Assembly: GCA_011009095.1 (NCBI GenBank)
Contig: VTPC01091262.1
Location: 62,001-126,000 of the forward strand
Reading direction: 5' to 3'
Source of the DNA: Ignelater luminosus
Lineage: Eukaryota; Arthropoda; Insecta; Coleoptera; Elateridae
DNA: 64,000 bases
The number at the start of each line of letters is the position of its first letter. Positions within the stretch are counted from its first letter, which is position 1. Both the position numbers and the translations under genes were made by a program. Below, one piece after another: positions 44,995 through 57,129 of this stretch. The notes under the pieces are model-generated. The model was not told where the DNA came from. It did no database searches and saw only the letters and a list, made by a program, of their open reading frames with translations.

Positions 44995-47900
44995 TGAGAT
45001 GTATGGTAGCTTCACATGGTAGTTGACGTGTTTAATGGAAGGTAAAAAGGAATCACAGGTTACTGTTTTGTATATAAGTCCCCCAAGAATGTTAATCAAT
45101 GATGAAACCCAAGCATGGGACATCATAGAAAACGTAGTTTGTCTGCGCCCTATCTGTGTTCTATTGAGAAGGTTACTAAATTTGCTCTGCTTTTATTCCT
45201 ATATACAAAGAGAAGAAATTTTCTATGGTCACCTCAACTTAGCCTTGGATAGCTATTTTGACTTTTAAGATGATTAAGGCTGAAACCTCATGGTGAACCA
45301 CCGCAAGTAAATATTCTGAAGACCAAGTTCAATGAGTTTCCATATATAGCTTTTTTTAAGCCAATGGAAGGTAAAACCTAATTGTGGGCCATTGGAAGGG
45401 GCTCGTTTGAGGACAAAGCCCGTGTAGGTTTTGCCCATACTCTCTCGAGGTAGTTAATTGAAGGTAAAATGCGACTGTAATGTTACCGTTTCCACTTCTA
45501 GATTTCTAGAAAATATTAATTGATGGCGTAACGTAATGATGGATGGGCCCTATGAAGACGAAATTCATCTATACTCAATATGTGTTCAACTGACAAAGTT
45601 ACTGAATCTCTTATGCTTTTAATTCCTATGCATAATGGTCAACTTGAGTCAGCCGTGAAGAGCTACTGTGACTCTTAAAATGATTACGGCTAGAAACTGA
45701 CCATGAGCCACCGCAAGTAGCCAGTCTCAGGACGAAATTCCATTAGTTTCTGTATATAACTCTTTTGGAAACATCAATGGATGGTAAAACTCGATCATGA
45801 ACTATTGGAAGTAGCTCATCTGAGGATGAAGCCTGTTTAGTTTCCTTCCATGCGCTCCAGAACTAGTTACTAGAAGGTGGGTGTAACCGTAAGTTACCTT
45901 TTACATTTATAGGTTCATCCAAGAAGATTAATCGATGGCGTAACCCAATCGTGGGCCATCCTAGATGGGCTCTATGAAGATAAAACTCGTCTACGCCTCA
46001 TTTTTATTCTGTTGAGAAGGTTATTGAACCTGCTCTGCTTTCGTCCCTATGTATAAGGAGAAGAAATGTTCTGGAGTCATCTTTATTCGGGCTTGAAGAG
46101 ATATTTTGACTCTTAAGATGCATAAGGCTCTAACGTGATTATAAGCCACAACAAGTAGCCAGTCTGACTGCGAACTCTTTTGAAAACATCAATGGAAGGT
46201 AAAGCTCGATAATGAGCTATTTGAAGTAGCTCATTTGAGAATGAAACCTGCTTGGTTCGTTCTAGAATAGCTAATGGGAGGTAAAGTGCAACCGTAGGTT
46301 AATGTTTCCGTGTGTAAGTTCCTTAAGAAGGTTGATGAATGACAAAACTCAATCCTAAGTCACCACAACTGGGCCTTATGCGGACGAATCACACCTAATT
46401 CTCGTCAGTGTCCATCTACTTTAAGATTATTGAAGTCGAAACCCGACCGTGAGGCATTGCAAGTAGTCAGTCCGAGGACGAAACCCGGCCAGTTTCCGCA
46501 TCAGCTTTTCTTAAAGAGCTCAGCAGAAGGTAAAACTCAATTGTATGCTATTGGAAGTGGTTCATTTGAAGATGAAGTCCAGTTAGTTCCCGCTCGTGCG
46601 TTCTAGAGATGGCTAATGGAAAGTGAAGTGCGGCCATAGGTTACCGTTTTCGTATGTAGGTTCCTCAAGAAGGTTGATGGATGACAAAATACAATCGTGG
46701 GTTAGCATAAATAGGCCTGATAAAAACGAAATACAAACATGTGGTCTTTGTTGATGTTCATCTATCTTGATATTACTATAGCCGAAGCCCGACCTTGAGT
46801 CATTGCAAGTAGGCAGTCTGAGAACGAAATTTGACTAGTAACCATGTAAGCTTGTTTAAGAAGGTCAATGAAAGGTAAAACGCGATTGTGGGTTACAGGA
46901 AGTGACCTATTTGAGTTTAGTTTCTGCCCGTGCGCACCAGAGGTTGTTAATGGAAGGTAAAGCGCAACCATACGTTACCGTTTCCGTGCGTAGGTTCCCT
47001 AAGAGGATTGATGGATAGGAAAACCCGACCGTGGGTCGCTATAAATGAACCTGGTAAGCCTGAGACACATCTAGGTTTTGTCCATGTTGTAATGTTATTT
47101 TATAACATTGCGTACACGTTGGGACTCTGTTTTAGATTTTATTTGAGCATTTGCATTCCGTACAAATTCATTATTTTATTTTATCTTGAAACGTTGGGTT
47201 ATTTATTTATATTGTCGAGCGATATTTTATTTCAGGCTGGTCGAGGTAAGGGACAAAATTCCTAGATTTCTTTGTCTTGCGATTTAGTCACAGCCCTTTA
47301 TGTTAAAAGTCAATGTAGGTTCCTGGTAAGTGAGGAGAATACAGTTTGACCTTAGGACACGATTTTAAGTCTTTATATACAGGGCGATATTTTGAGTGAA
47401 GCCTATATACAGGGTGTTGTTTGGAAGGGAGTCCATATACAGGGTGTTGGCCTACGAGAAGCTGCGTGGGTTGGCCGATAGTTTCTTTTATTTTCAGCTT
47501 CTGGCACCTTCTAGGTATCTTTTTTTTGGTTCTCAGTTGAAATTTAAGTCTTAGGTCCAGGCAATTACGTGATTATTTGGGTCATTTATTATCTCTGTAC
47601 CACGCCCAATCTTCGACTTCGAGCTACGGGATTGAACATCTTCCGATTTCTGGCTTACACGGGAATTAGGCCTTTCGTTTAGTTTTTTACCGTTACAGTG
47701 TTTTTAAGACTATGAGTCATTGCAAGTAGATCGTCTGAGAACGAAGTTCGTTCGGTTTCCGCAATAACTTTTCTCAGAAGGTTAATGGAAGCTAAAGCGT
47801 GACCGCAAGTTACCGTTTACGCCTATAGGTTCCTCACCCAATCGTAGGCCATCTTATATGTGATCTATGAAAACTAGACGCGTCTATGTCCTATGTATGT

Positions 47901-48620
47901 TCTCTTAAGGTTACTGAATCTGCGTTACGTTTATTTTAATGTATAAGAAAAAATTTTATTTTTTCTTTATTTACCCTTGAATAGTTGTATTAACTCTTAA
48001 GATGGTTCACGCTAAAGCCCGGTTATCAGCCATTGCAAGTAGCCAGTCTGAAGACGAAGGGCCACCAGCTTCCGTACTTAACTTTTTGAGAAGGTCCCTG
48101 TAATCGCAAGTGACTCATTTAACGATGAAGCCCGTTCAGTTTTAGCTAATGCTCCTCCAATAAGATGGATAGGTTTTTTAAGAAAGTTAATGAATGATGA
48201 AATACTATTGAAATTCGCCTGTGAAAACAAATCACGTCTAGTTTCCGTCCATGTTCTGTCGAAAAGGTTACCGAATCTGCGTTACTTTATTCTAATAATG
48301 AAGAAGAAATGTCGAACAGAATAGCTGAGTTCTTAATACGTTCGGGACCGGTGACGTTAGTGTCCTGTGTTTTGAATGATTACCTTAAAGATGGCAGTTG
48401 TGCGTGTTTATATTGCTTAATATTCTTTCTGTTTGAGAGAGGTAAATCTAAAAAAAAAGAAAAATTAAGACTTAAAGCGTAAAATTTTCTTGCTAAAGCT
48501 TCAAGAAACTTCTACACTAAGAGAAAGTATTTTAAAGGCGCCAAATGTATTAAGATATTAAGGCTGAAACCTGACCATGAGCCTCTACAAGTAGCCAGTC
48601 TGAGGACGAAATCTACCCCT
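44995..48620. repeat. degenerate tandem array, unit about 310-440 bp
   Basis: At least eight units, now diverged. Landmark 1, CAAGTAGCCAGTCTGAGGAC in its best form, occurs near 45305 (weak), 45715, 46153, 46462, 46807, 47725, 48037 and 48587. Landmark 2, AATGGAAGGTAAAGCGCAAC, occurs near 45033, 45461, 45860, 46277, 46615, 46950 and 47784. Landmark 3, AAGAAGGTTGATGGATGACA, follows landmark 2 by about 60 bp each time. Unit length is about 410-440 bp on the left and 310-345 bp from 46150 to 47000. A 0.7-kb break (47050-47700) interrupts the array. No unit has a conserved frame. A stray unit lies at 63585-63700. Confidence 0.85.
47371..47456 (+). repeat. three short tandem units with TATACAGGGTG
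   Basis: TATATACAGGGCGAT, TATATACAGGGTGTTG and CATATACAGGGTGTTG follow each other about 32 bp apart. The motif is like the TACAGGGTG terminal sequence common to many arthropod DNA transposons and is also seen at 32740, 26133 and 51611 (the last two in reverse). Confidence 0.7.
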
Positions 48621-48699
48621 TCAGACCTGACGCACATTATAATGCTCACTGCTTTACTAATTCAATATCTAATTTAAAATGCTAAAACCTGCACTGCAG

Positions 48700-51215
48700 C
48701 TATGCATACGCCTTTGCGGTTTACAGAAAATCCAAGTTGAAGGCATCGCATAGATCGACCCTTTGTCAGATGAAATAATACCTCCATTTAACATTGCTTG
48801 GTTGTATGGAAAATGGTTGCTCTTTTATTTCCTGGGTGGAATGGATTTATAGAGGAAGTAACAGCTGATGGTCAAAAATACCATGTCTACCATTATTAAC
48901 TTTTCACCAACTCATTATGACTCAGTGTTGATCTCCTTGCATGTTGACAATAAAAAGAACAGTTCTCTTAATCAACTTACGTGCTTCGTTACGTTGTGAA
49001 AGCACGCAATATAGTTTCAAGCGAGCAAAATATAATCTTAGATAACATCGAAGGGTTTCATCTCCTCATTTCGTTCATGAGGTGTAAAGGATATATAATG
49101 ACTGAAAACGGCTCGAAAAAACTTCTAGCCACTATTTATGCGGAAAACAGTATTGAAAAGATCTTTTCTGGTCATACTTACTTACGGGTTCTAAGAGATT
49201 GGTTCATCGGGCTTTGGTGTGTTTAATGTTTGATGCCATTCAGTTTAGTGACAAAGAAAGCTTAGAAGCAATGATGTAAATGTGATTCTAAATGCTTTAG
49301 ACAATGATGTTTTCCAGGAAGGTCGGGCAAAATTTAATCAAATATTAAAGAAATTTGAAGACAATGGACCAACCTGCAAGCTATGGGTGCAAGATTTTCA
49401 AATGACTATTTTGATTGAATACTTTATTGAAGCAGAGCATGCTGGAAACTTGCAGTTCCATCTTGACACAGTTCAGAGAATGATGCTGTTTCTTCATGCA
49501 GCTGACTATTTCAATTATGCCCAAAAGCGCGCATTTGTACTTGTAAGATATGTTAACATTCAAAGAAAAGGTGGATCTGATCAGATTTTGGTCTGGGATA
49601 GTCACTGAACAGAGTCTTATGAGATCGAGCTCTGGAGGTTTAATCCTAGTTAAGTTCTCTCCTTCGCTGGACTGCAGGGTTCGTTTATCTACATAATGTC
49701 TGAGGAAATTGAGCTGTACTATGAAATTACGTCAGCATCATTAGAGTAACATGTAGAGAAGTGGCCTTGGAGTATTAGGAGGAATGAACACGACGTCCAA
49801 AAGCTTATTGATTGGTTTTCTTGCCACTAACCTTATCTTGAAGAAAATATGATTGTGTCAATTAGCAACAAATTCAATTGGGGATATTGAAATGTCTAAA
49901 ATTTTGAGCGAGAACTTTAAAAACATACACTTAAAACGTAAAGATGCAGTGGTCTCACTTGCAGCAGTAACCAGTAGTGTCAAAAACTTTCTCCTTTCCC
50001 TCTACCTCTCTTCTCAGAGGACGTTATGTAGAAAGGAATGAAGTCCATCTTTTATTCATCTTCTACCCGTCTACCAAATGACACAGAACTGGGAAAAAAC
50101 AAAATATATACATATAAGAGATATCTACTGCACAAAGTTGTATGGGATCACACTCAATCTTTCTCCATCATTTTTCAAAACTACATAAAGTATGTACAAA
50201 TTCATTACGGTGTCAGTGCCCATAGGTGGCTTCAATGGATATCCTGAAATAGATAAAATAAGCACCAAGAGAGCAAAAAAAGTTCAGCGCTACAGAATTA
50301 ATACTTCTGCTGAGATGTTGGTTTTCTGTAACCATGCATTCACAGGTCTCGCAGGAAAAATTTCTGGCCAATGAAAAAATCAAGTCTTGCTTACTTTTAT
50401 GCTGGGAAATGAATTTGAAAAATGGCAAATGGCAACTAAACTAGTTGAAGAAGATGCTGACGTTCTGATAGTGTAAACAGCCAATACGTTGTCTTATCAA
50501 TATGATGCTGTCATCAGCGCTTCTCACAACTCCCTTTCCGCTCAACGTTTATTTCTAAAAAACCGGTAGAGGCAAATCGGCCAATACGTTTTACTCCAAC
50601 AAATGTTATAATGACATGGTTGAAAACATTTTATTCATGCATGCTACAAATGGCTGCAATACAACCTCTGCTCCATTCAGACAAGTCAAATCCAAGTTAT
50701 GTACAACTCTTCTGTAGCACCCAGCGTGAAACAAACTTGTTCTTGTGTATCAGGATTCAGATGCTGATTGAGAGAAAATTTTGGAGCCTACCGAACATTT
50801 ATTTTTAGTCTTGTATGGATGCGAAGTGAATTTTACTTTGGATCTTTTAAGGTATATCTGTTTTGTCAAAGGTGTGAAAAACAACAAATTCAACTAAATC
50901 CAGACTACCACTCACTAGAGCTGAAGCTTTGAAGACATACCTGCAAGTGCAGACTTGGCTTGGGCATGTTAAAAATCCAAGTGAATGGAGCTGGAAGCAT
51001 GACGGTGTCTACCACTAACTATGGTATAATGAAAGGGGTAGCACCTCAGACCTTACTGAGCTTTATAACCTGCCAATGCAAAAAAGGTTGAAGTCTCCAT
51101 TGATTATGACGAAGATTTTGATGACCTACTCTCCATAGATTCGGCTGAAGAGATGGAAGAAGAAACACGCGATACTCAAGCTGTTCTGGGCCTGACTGAA
51201 GGGCAAAAAGTATAA
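48700..51215 (+). pseudogene. decayed copy of an arthropod family resembling FEN1/XPG-type (PIN) nucleases
   Basis: Successive frames read GWNGFIEEVT, IINFSPTHYDS, GFHLLISFMRCKGYIM (48981-49226), LWVQDFQMTILIEYFIEAEH and LDTVQRMMLFLHAADY (49282-49608), EQSLMRSSSSGGL, RRNEHDVQKLIDWFSCH, KRKDAVVSLAAVTSSVK, YKRYLLHKVVWDHTQSF, FNGYPEIDKIST, EEDADVLIV, FMHATNGCNTTSAP, LKTYLQVQTWLGHVKNPSEW and, at the end, GLTEGQKV-stop (51213-51215). I know this order from a multi-copy, unnamed arthropod protein family. My inference is a PIN/FEN1-like nuclease: V-F-D-G-x, E-A-D-x-L-I-V and G-C-D-T-T-S in the family resemble the metal-binding blocks of FEN1/XPG. In this copy two of them are FNGY and GCNTTS, so two acidic residues are Asn. 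About ten stops or frame changes; no intron seen. Confidence 0.6.
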
Positions 51216-53719
51216 GTTTAAGTACACCAAGCGTATATTGACTTTTAAACTTGAACTTATTACCTTAAAAGTTGTAAATAAATGCCTGGTTTAGTTTCAT
51301 TTGCATATTTTTTTTTAAATTTCGATCCGATTTTCACGATTTCATATCTTAGTACCTATTCGAGATAGAGAAAGAGTTTAAATACAAAACTTCTTGAGAA
51401 TTTTATGCTTTACAAACATGGTAATAATCACTTTTTCTTAAAAATGGGGAAATTAGGGGACCAGCTTGTAGAACATTAAAAAATTAGAACTACCCGATCT
51501 TTTGCAAGATAGAACTAATAATTACACTGGACTTATAAAAGAACATACGTACATGGTATCCCATTTTAATTTATTTCGAGATAAAACTTCGAAACATTGT
51601 TTCAAATCCACCCTGTATAAATAGATACAATTCGTATTCAGCTCACCTTTAAAAGTTTTTCAGTATATAGGTACGTCTTGTATACGCCATTCAATATAAA
51701 ATGTTGACAAAGCTCGTTCATTTATCTTCTAATGGATTTGTAGCATTTTCGAACTATTTAGGGGAATTTCAAAAGGAGTTATTTCCAATTTCCGCTCTTT
51801 TGTAAGATCGGTAAATTTAGCGTGATCAAGGAAGTTTCCACGAGTAGGTAGAACAATTTATTAATACCGCTGGAATTTATACTACCAAGGGGTAAACTAA
51901 CAAAAGCGAGAAACTTTCTGTGTTTTCCAAGTGCTGTAATGCAACTAATCTTTGTTCCACTTCACACTAGCTAGTTGTAAATTGCGGCAATCTAAAATAG
52001 TGGTTGTATCTCAGACGGGTTTGCTTATTTGGCCTTTTTAAAACTTCCACTATTAATTTCAAAGAATTACAACCTTCTCCTCTTCTCTGCTATCTCTCTC
52101 AGATAGCCATAAAAAACGACGAGCTTAGCACGATTAGTAAAACAGATAGCTGACACTTTAGAGTTTTATTTGCTTGAAAAGGTAGCTCAATATATTTCCT
52201 GACCTTTTTTAAGCGGCTAACCAGTGGTAACCCGTGCCCTCATTTTTACCCAGTTTTCCCTCATTTTAAAGGCTCTCTTCCGTGGAAACGCCTATTGCTC
52301 TCTAAACCTCCCCTTATACCCTTGAATTGTCAATTCAGCAATATGTACCCACCTATCATCTACCTGGTAAACGTAGGGGTGCCTAAATTCAATTTTCCCT
52401 TATATTCATAAAGCGATATGAAAATTTTTAGGTGCTTCGAACGTGTGGTAGTTTATTATATCGAAGGATATTGAGGGACTTTAATAACTCGTGGCTTACA
52501 CCCTCGTCTATTTTATTTATTGTTTACATACCCACGGCCAGCCGGAGGAAAATTATTCCCATCTAAAAATAAGTTATAAATATTAATGTACATTTATTCC
52601 GCATTCTTCGTTGAATAATTTTAAAACAGATACAAATCTGGAAATAAAAATGGCGAGATATAATGCATATTAAATTCACTGCAGCCCCTTTTTTATATAC
52701 ACAAAAAAAAATTAATTTATGCTTCCTTTTCTTTCTTTGATTTGAATTTTTTATTAACTTCAAAAATTTATTATTCTTCTACTTTTTAATTTTCCAGAAC
52801 TCTTATAAAAGAGTAAAACGATAAAAAGTAAAACTTTTAACGAAGTAATATTATTTCTAATGTGCAGGAAATAATTGCAGAGTTTCCATTTCAGTTGCCA
52901 TGGAGAAACCCTCTTCTGTTTTTTAGGGAACTTAGCACTAATTTCATCATGCTAGACTGAACTGGTCAGTATCAATTTTGCCATTTTCATCGGTTTTAAT
53001 CGTTACTAGTCGCTTATGCTACTTTAAATATTAGCAGATATCGGGAATCTTAAAACAATTTGCATGAGAACGTGGCTTTGGTTTATATTGGAAAATTTAA
53101 ATTAAATTTTATACATAATTTTATCTTATATTGGCTTGAAGAAGTTTCGGGTTATCGATTGAAAAATTTGATTAATTACAGCTCGTGATTGCGCATCAAA
53201 AGAAAGGAAAATTTGATTAAACAGATATTTAACTGTGGGTATGGGTTAATTAAGGGAAGAAAACAATATTAATCTTTCTAGAAACTTCATTAATTATTAT
53301 TAATAGTTGTGTACTACACAATTAGTGTCGTCTTTCAAATAATAACTTGCAAGTCAATATGAATAAGTATTAAAAAGGTTTTATTGAATCTGATATCTTT
53401 CATTAAAGAAGGAAAATCGGAAACAGTAGGATAACGTTTTTGTTATTGTTTTAAGTTTAAACAAGATTTGACAGTGTGGTTATTAACATTTTGGCCTAAG
53501 GTCATTAATATTTGTTTTCCTAGCTTGTAGATTAATAAAAAGTTTTAACATTAAATTGATGAGTGGAAAGCATTAGTTTTATTATTGCCCGCAGGGAGCT
53601 CACAGTTCACGTCTCTCAAATTCAAATACGTTCTCGAGGTTTTCTATACCTGTAAAGTGTAGACGTCGCTAAGAAAATGTGGCAGTTGCAAAACGTGACA
53701 CAAGCTATACCCACACAGA
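51216..53719. other. no recognisable gene
   Basis: AT-rich. AATAAA at about 51279 follows the previous pseudogene by 64 bp and may be its poly(A) signal. CCACCCTGTATAAATAG at 51610 is an element-end-like motif. Nothing else. Confidence 0.5.
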
Positions 53720-53739
53720 AATTTAAACAAAAAAGGTTT

Positions 53740-54740
53740 CAATTTTGCAGTTGAACATTTTATTACAAAATCAAACAGGCTTTATCTTTCTAAAGAAAGG
53801 CCTCATCATCTACATCAAGATGAAACAAATCAACGCGCTCTGCAAGAAACAAGAAGAAACAGGACAGCTAATCACGAAGCAGTACACCAATATGAAAAAG
53901 GATCAATCAGCAAGGAAGACTAAAGAATACCTTTAAACTCGTCTAACTATAGTCAAAAACTACTGGCAGGAAATAGAAAAAAGAAACACGCGGGTTATTG
54001 AACTGAATATACCGAATCACGCCTACTTTTCCTTCAACTACTATGAAGAATTAAGAAGATTATATGAAATCACTAACAAGTCACGAGAAGAAAATTGTAG
54101 AGAAGGAAGATCAAGCAGCAACAGTAATTAAATCGATGGTACAAAAAAATAATGAGGCAAAACAAACTCTTAACCAGATCGACCCACTGGCAGGAAAAAT
54201 CGAAGAGCTGCAGCACCTACGTTTAAAAGGCAGCAACTAAGAATCAAGCAACTGCACCAGACTATTGCACGCATAAGAAGCAAATTAGCGCATGAGAAAT
54301 CTGAAATACATCATCAAATAATACAGAAGAAATTGAACGATCAATGGGACGCCATTCATAAATTAAACGAAGAAATCTGTATCTATGAAGAAAAGAATAT
54401 TTCACTGAAGGCCATTATAAAACCATCGACCAAGACGTATATCAAATCAGCAACGAACTAGAAGAAAAGATAGAGTCAGTCTACTTATTTCAAAGAAGAG
54501 AAACCTTACACATTTCTCTTGAGGTCCATTCATAGCACGCATAATCATCAGGAAATGGGACTCAGAAACCAACCGGCTATTATAAGCTATCACTAGAAAA
54601 CTCCCCCGAAGCCCAAAAATACGAGGATTTATTTGCCTAAGACAGAAAAATTTGTGTCAAATGTCTAGCGCACGACAGCAACCAGAAACAGCTGCTACAA
54701 GTGTCGCAAAGTACATCACATCTTTCTCCATATAGATCAA
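53740..54740 (+). pseudogene. BEL Gag remnant
   Basis: Frames with stops read KNYWQEIEKRNTRVIELN, NHAYFSFNYYEELRRLYEIT and later a long Lys/Glu/Gln-rich coiled-coil-like stretch (LHQTIARIRSKLAHEKSEIH). The L-x-x-Y-W-x-x-F/I and Y-F-x-x-x-Y-E-E order is that of BEL/Pao Gag. Near 54645-54715, KICVKCLAHDSN and, one frame away, CYKCRKVHHIFLH give the C-x2-C and C-x2-C-x2-H-H zinc sites that precede the protease in this superfamily. Confidence 0.6.
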
Positions 54741-54779
54741 CCCTGGAAGCAAGCAAATCGACCAAGAGAACGTCGCACG

Positions 54780-55300
54780 AAAACAAGGCTGCGTATTATT
54801 AGCTGCAGCATTAATTCGAGCAAAGAAAACAGTACTCATAGACACAGGCTCGCAAACTTTACTCATCACCGAGCAAGCAGCTCAACTACTGGGCCTATCA
54901 ACAAACAGGGTTGTACCACTTGTATCAGGACTTGGGAAAGAGCAACCCAAAACATCCACCACTCAGATTGGAGCACAGCTGTCATCAAGGTTTGCCACTA
55001 ATTTTATGCTAAACACAACACTATTGGTCTTAACAAAACTAACTCACGCATTACTCAGGAAGCCACTAGAATGCAATATAGATAAATGGAACAATCGCAT
55101 ATTTTGCAAAACCAGGACCAATAGGCATAGTACTAGAGGTAAAGGACATCAGCACAATAATTCTATCTGGCTTAGACCGGAGCAAGAATGAAATAATGGG
55201 CCAATTTACACAATTCAGTTAGATCCTGTCAGGCGCATCTAAAGAAGCAAACAGCAACATCTACATCGTCAGTTTGGTCACATGCATCAACGAAGATAAC
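54780..55300 (+). pseudogene. BEL aspartic protease remnant
   Basis: LLAAALIRAKKTVLIDTGSQ with the active site DTG beginning at 54841, then TLLITEQAAQLLGLS and GIGAQLSS-like codons. The frame ends by 55155-55191. Further on, GLDRSKNEIMGQFTQF and the I-L-S-G block (near 55215-55240) match the G-W-I-L-S-G end of the BEL protease region. The catalytic DTG is intact, but the frame is not. Confidence 0.7.
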
Positions 55301-56030
55301 CAATTAATAAAGTTTTAGAAACTGGAAGAAGTCTATCAACCACGAGAGTTAACAGAAGAAGAAAAGGCTTCTACAGCTAAACAACACAAAGAAACCAAGG
55401 TGGAACATACAAGGTACTTCTACCATTCAAGAACACAACAACGACCCTGGGAACCTCAAAACCCAAAGCCATAGTAAGAATGCTCCAACAGGAAGAAAAT
55501 TTATAAAGGACAAAGAATTGGGCCAACAATACCATCAATTTATGAAAAGATACCTAGAGCTTGAACCTATGAAATTCATCTTGAGAGGGGAAGAAGATTA
55601 ATTACTATATTCCTCTCCAAGCAGTAATTAAAGTAGACAGCACAACCACCAAACTACGAGTAGTATTCGACGCGTCTTCCAAGACATCCAGTGGCGACAG
55701 CCTCAATGATAAGATGCATACGGGACCACGTCTACAGCACGAGCTTGCAGTCATCCAGCTTTGCTGCAGAACGCAGAAAATAACATTCTCAGCCGACATA
55801 AAAACATTGTATCGCCAGATACAAATCCAGGAAGAGAGAATGGTGTGGAGATTTGATTCAATGAAGCCCATCCAAGAATATGGTTTAACAACAGTAACTT
55901 ATGGCACAACTGCAGCACCATACATTGCCATCTCCCACACTAAGCTCTGCGTAGCCATCAAATCACGTCAACTTCAAGCGTCTACTGCTCCAATACAGCA
56001 AATAACAACAAGAAGAAACCTGAACTAACC
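55300..56030 (+). pseudogene. BEL reverse transcriptase, N-terminal part
   Basis: LEEVYQPRELTEEEKASTAK and YKVLLPFKN precede KDKELGQQYHQFMKRYLELE, then VVFDASSKTSSGDSLNDK (near 55655), the hallmark V-V-F-D-A-S-x-K-T block of BEL/Pao. ITFSADIKTLYRQIQI (motif A, S-A-D-I-x-x-x-Y-R-Q) and TTVTYGTTAAPYIA (motif B region) follow at 55780-55930. After IATSHTKLC-like codons the match ends, so the catalytic Y-V-D-D is missing. Truncated and inactive. Confidence 0.8.
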
Positions 56031-56639
56031 AGGACTCGAAAGAGTCCAACTCAAGCACCAAGCAGTAGCTAGCATGACAGAAAAGTCAGTTAATGCAAGC
56101 TTCTACTATGATGGCCGCCACGATACCAGCTCCATGTTTACATCCATCATCATCTTCAACAGAGATTAACCATTCGTTGTTCGGTACTATATACCAGGTC
56201 GTTTAGGACTAATTGGATTCAATAGAATAGTTGAGTCCGCTATCCTGACGTACAATGCAATGATCCGACAGACCTAGTCTTCCGTCTGTCCGGCATCCTT
56301 TTATCAGAGAAGAATTACTCTTCTTTCAACTAGATCAACAGACATGGTCCTTCAATTCATTCTCTTGGAGACTTCCGATGGAGAGCTAATATATATCGAC
56401 TCAACAGCTACTACGTCGGCCAACTTCACTCTGCACACGATACACCATGAAGAAGATTTTCTACATCTACAATTTCTTCCCACATCAGTTCGTCTCATCA
56501 AATGCCAACAACCTTATCATCGTGACTTTCTTCTATCAGACCTGCATCCACGCGTCATTGTTGGAGCAAACGAAGTTCAAGACAAGTCATTTTGCACGCA
56601 GCACCGGAGCTACCAAAAGCTGTGTATGATCATCACAAC

Positions 56640-56835
56640 CGACGTAACCTACCATGGCAGAAGTAAAGAAGTTCCCACCACCAACACAACAGATGCGCAC
56701 ACAGGTGCGAACTAACCGTCTTCACACCAACAAGATGGCTGACATGGCCGCCTGTGGGATCAACGCCATGGAGCTGTATCAGAAGTCAAGAAGTAGGGAG
56801 GTCGAGGATTTACGACCCTCTACCTTCCCGCTGAA
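56640..56835 (+). repeat. BEL 3' region, shared repeat
   Basis: ATGGCAGAAGTAAAGAAGTT then CCCACCACCAACACAACAGA at 56654 recurs in altered form at 62093 and 63176, and the following CATGGCCGCCTGTGGGAT block recurs at 15935. It therefore belongs to a dispersed repeat, most simply an LTR or untranslated part of this BEL family. Confidence 0.55.
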
Positions 56836-57129
56836 GATTCACTAACCAAAGACGCACAATAAAGAAAGTCTGGATAATTGTCCACTGTTTATCAGACAAG
56901 TCAGTGAACACATTAAAATACAAGAGTGTCTTGGTAATATATCAATCATGCAGAACACCGGTCATTTTATTTATAGTTCGGGAATCTTAGAACAAATGGG
57001 TGAGAGGTGGAGCTGCTTCATGATTCGCAGAGGACGTACAACGCAAACGAATTTGTTTGGTAGAGCGGTATCTGGAGTGAATCACCTAATCACCTGTTCT
57101 ACATTGTTCTAAAACAGAAATCCTCTGGA

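Larger units (their letters stand above)
53720..57000 (+). mobile_element. BEL/Pao LTR retrotransposon, decayed and truncated
   Basis: Gag-like coiled region, zinc knuckle, aspartic protease and the first part of the RT follow on the plus strand in BEL/Pao order. The RT is cut off before the catalytic Y-x-D-D, and RNase H and integrase are not readable. The 3' stretch 56640-56830 is shared with 15870-15995 and, more weakly, with 62095 and 63175, so it is probably LTR-derived. The LTR limits are not defined. Confidence 0.75.

Noticed and set aside
42150..48620. CRISPR-like array
   Set aside because: Unit lengths of 258-440 bp with internal divergence and no short identical repeat/unique spacer pattern; this is tandem satellite-type DNA in a eukaryote.
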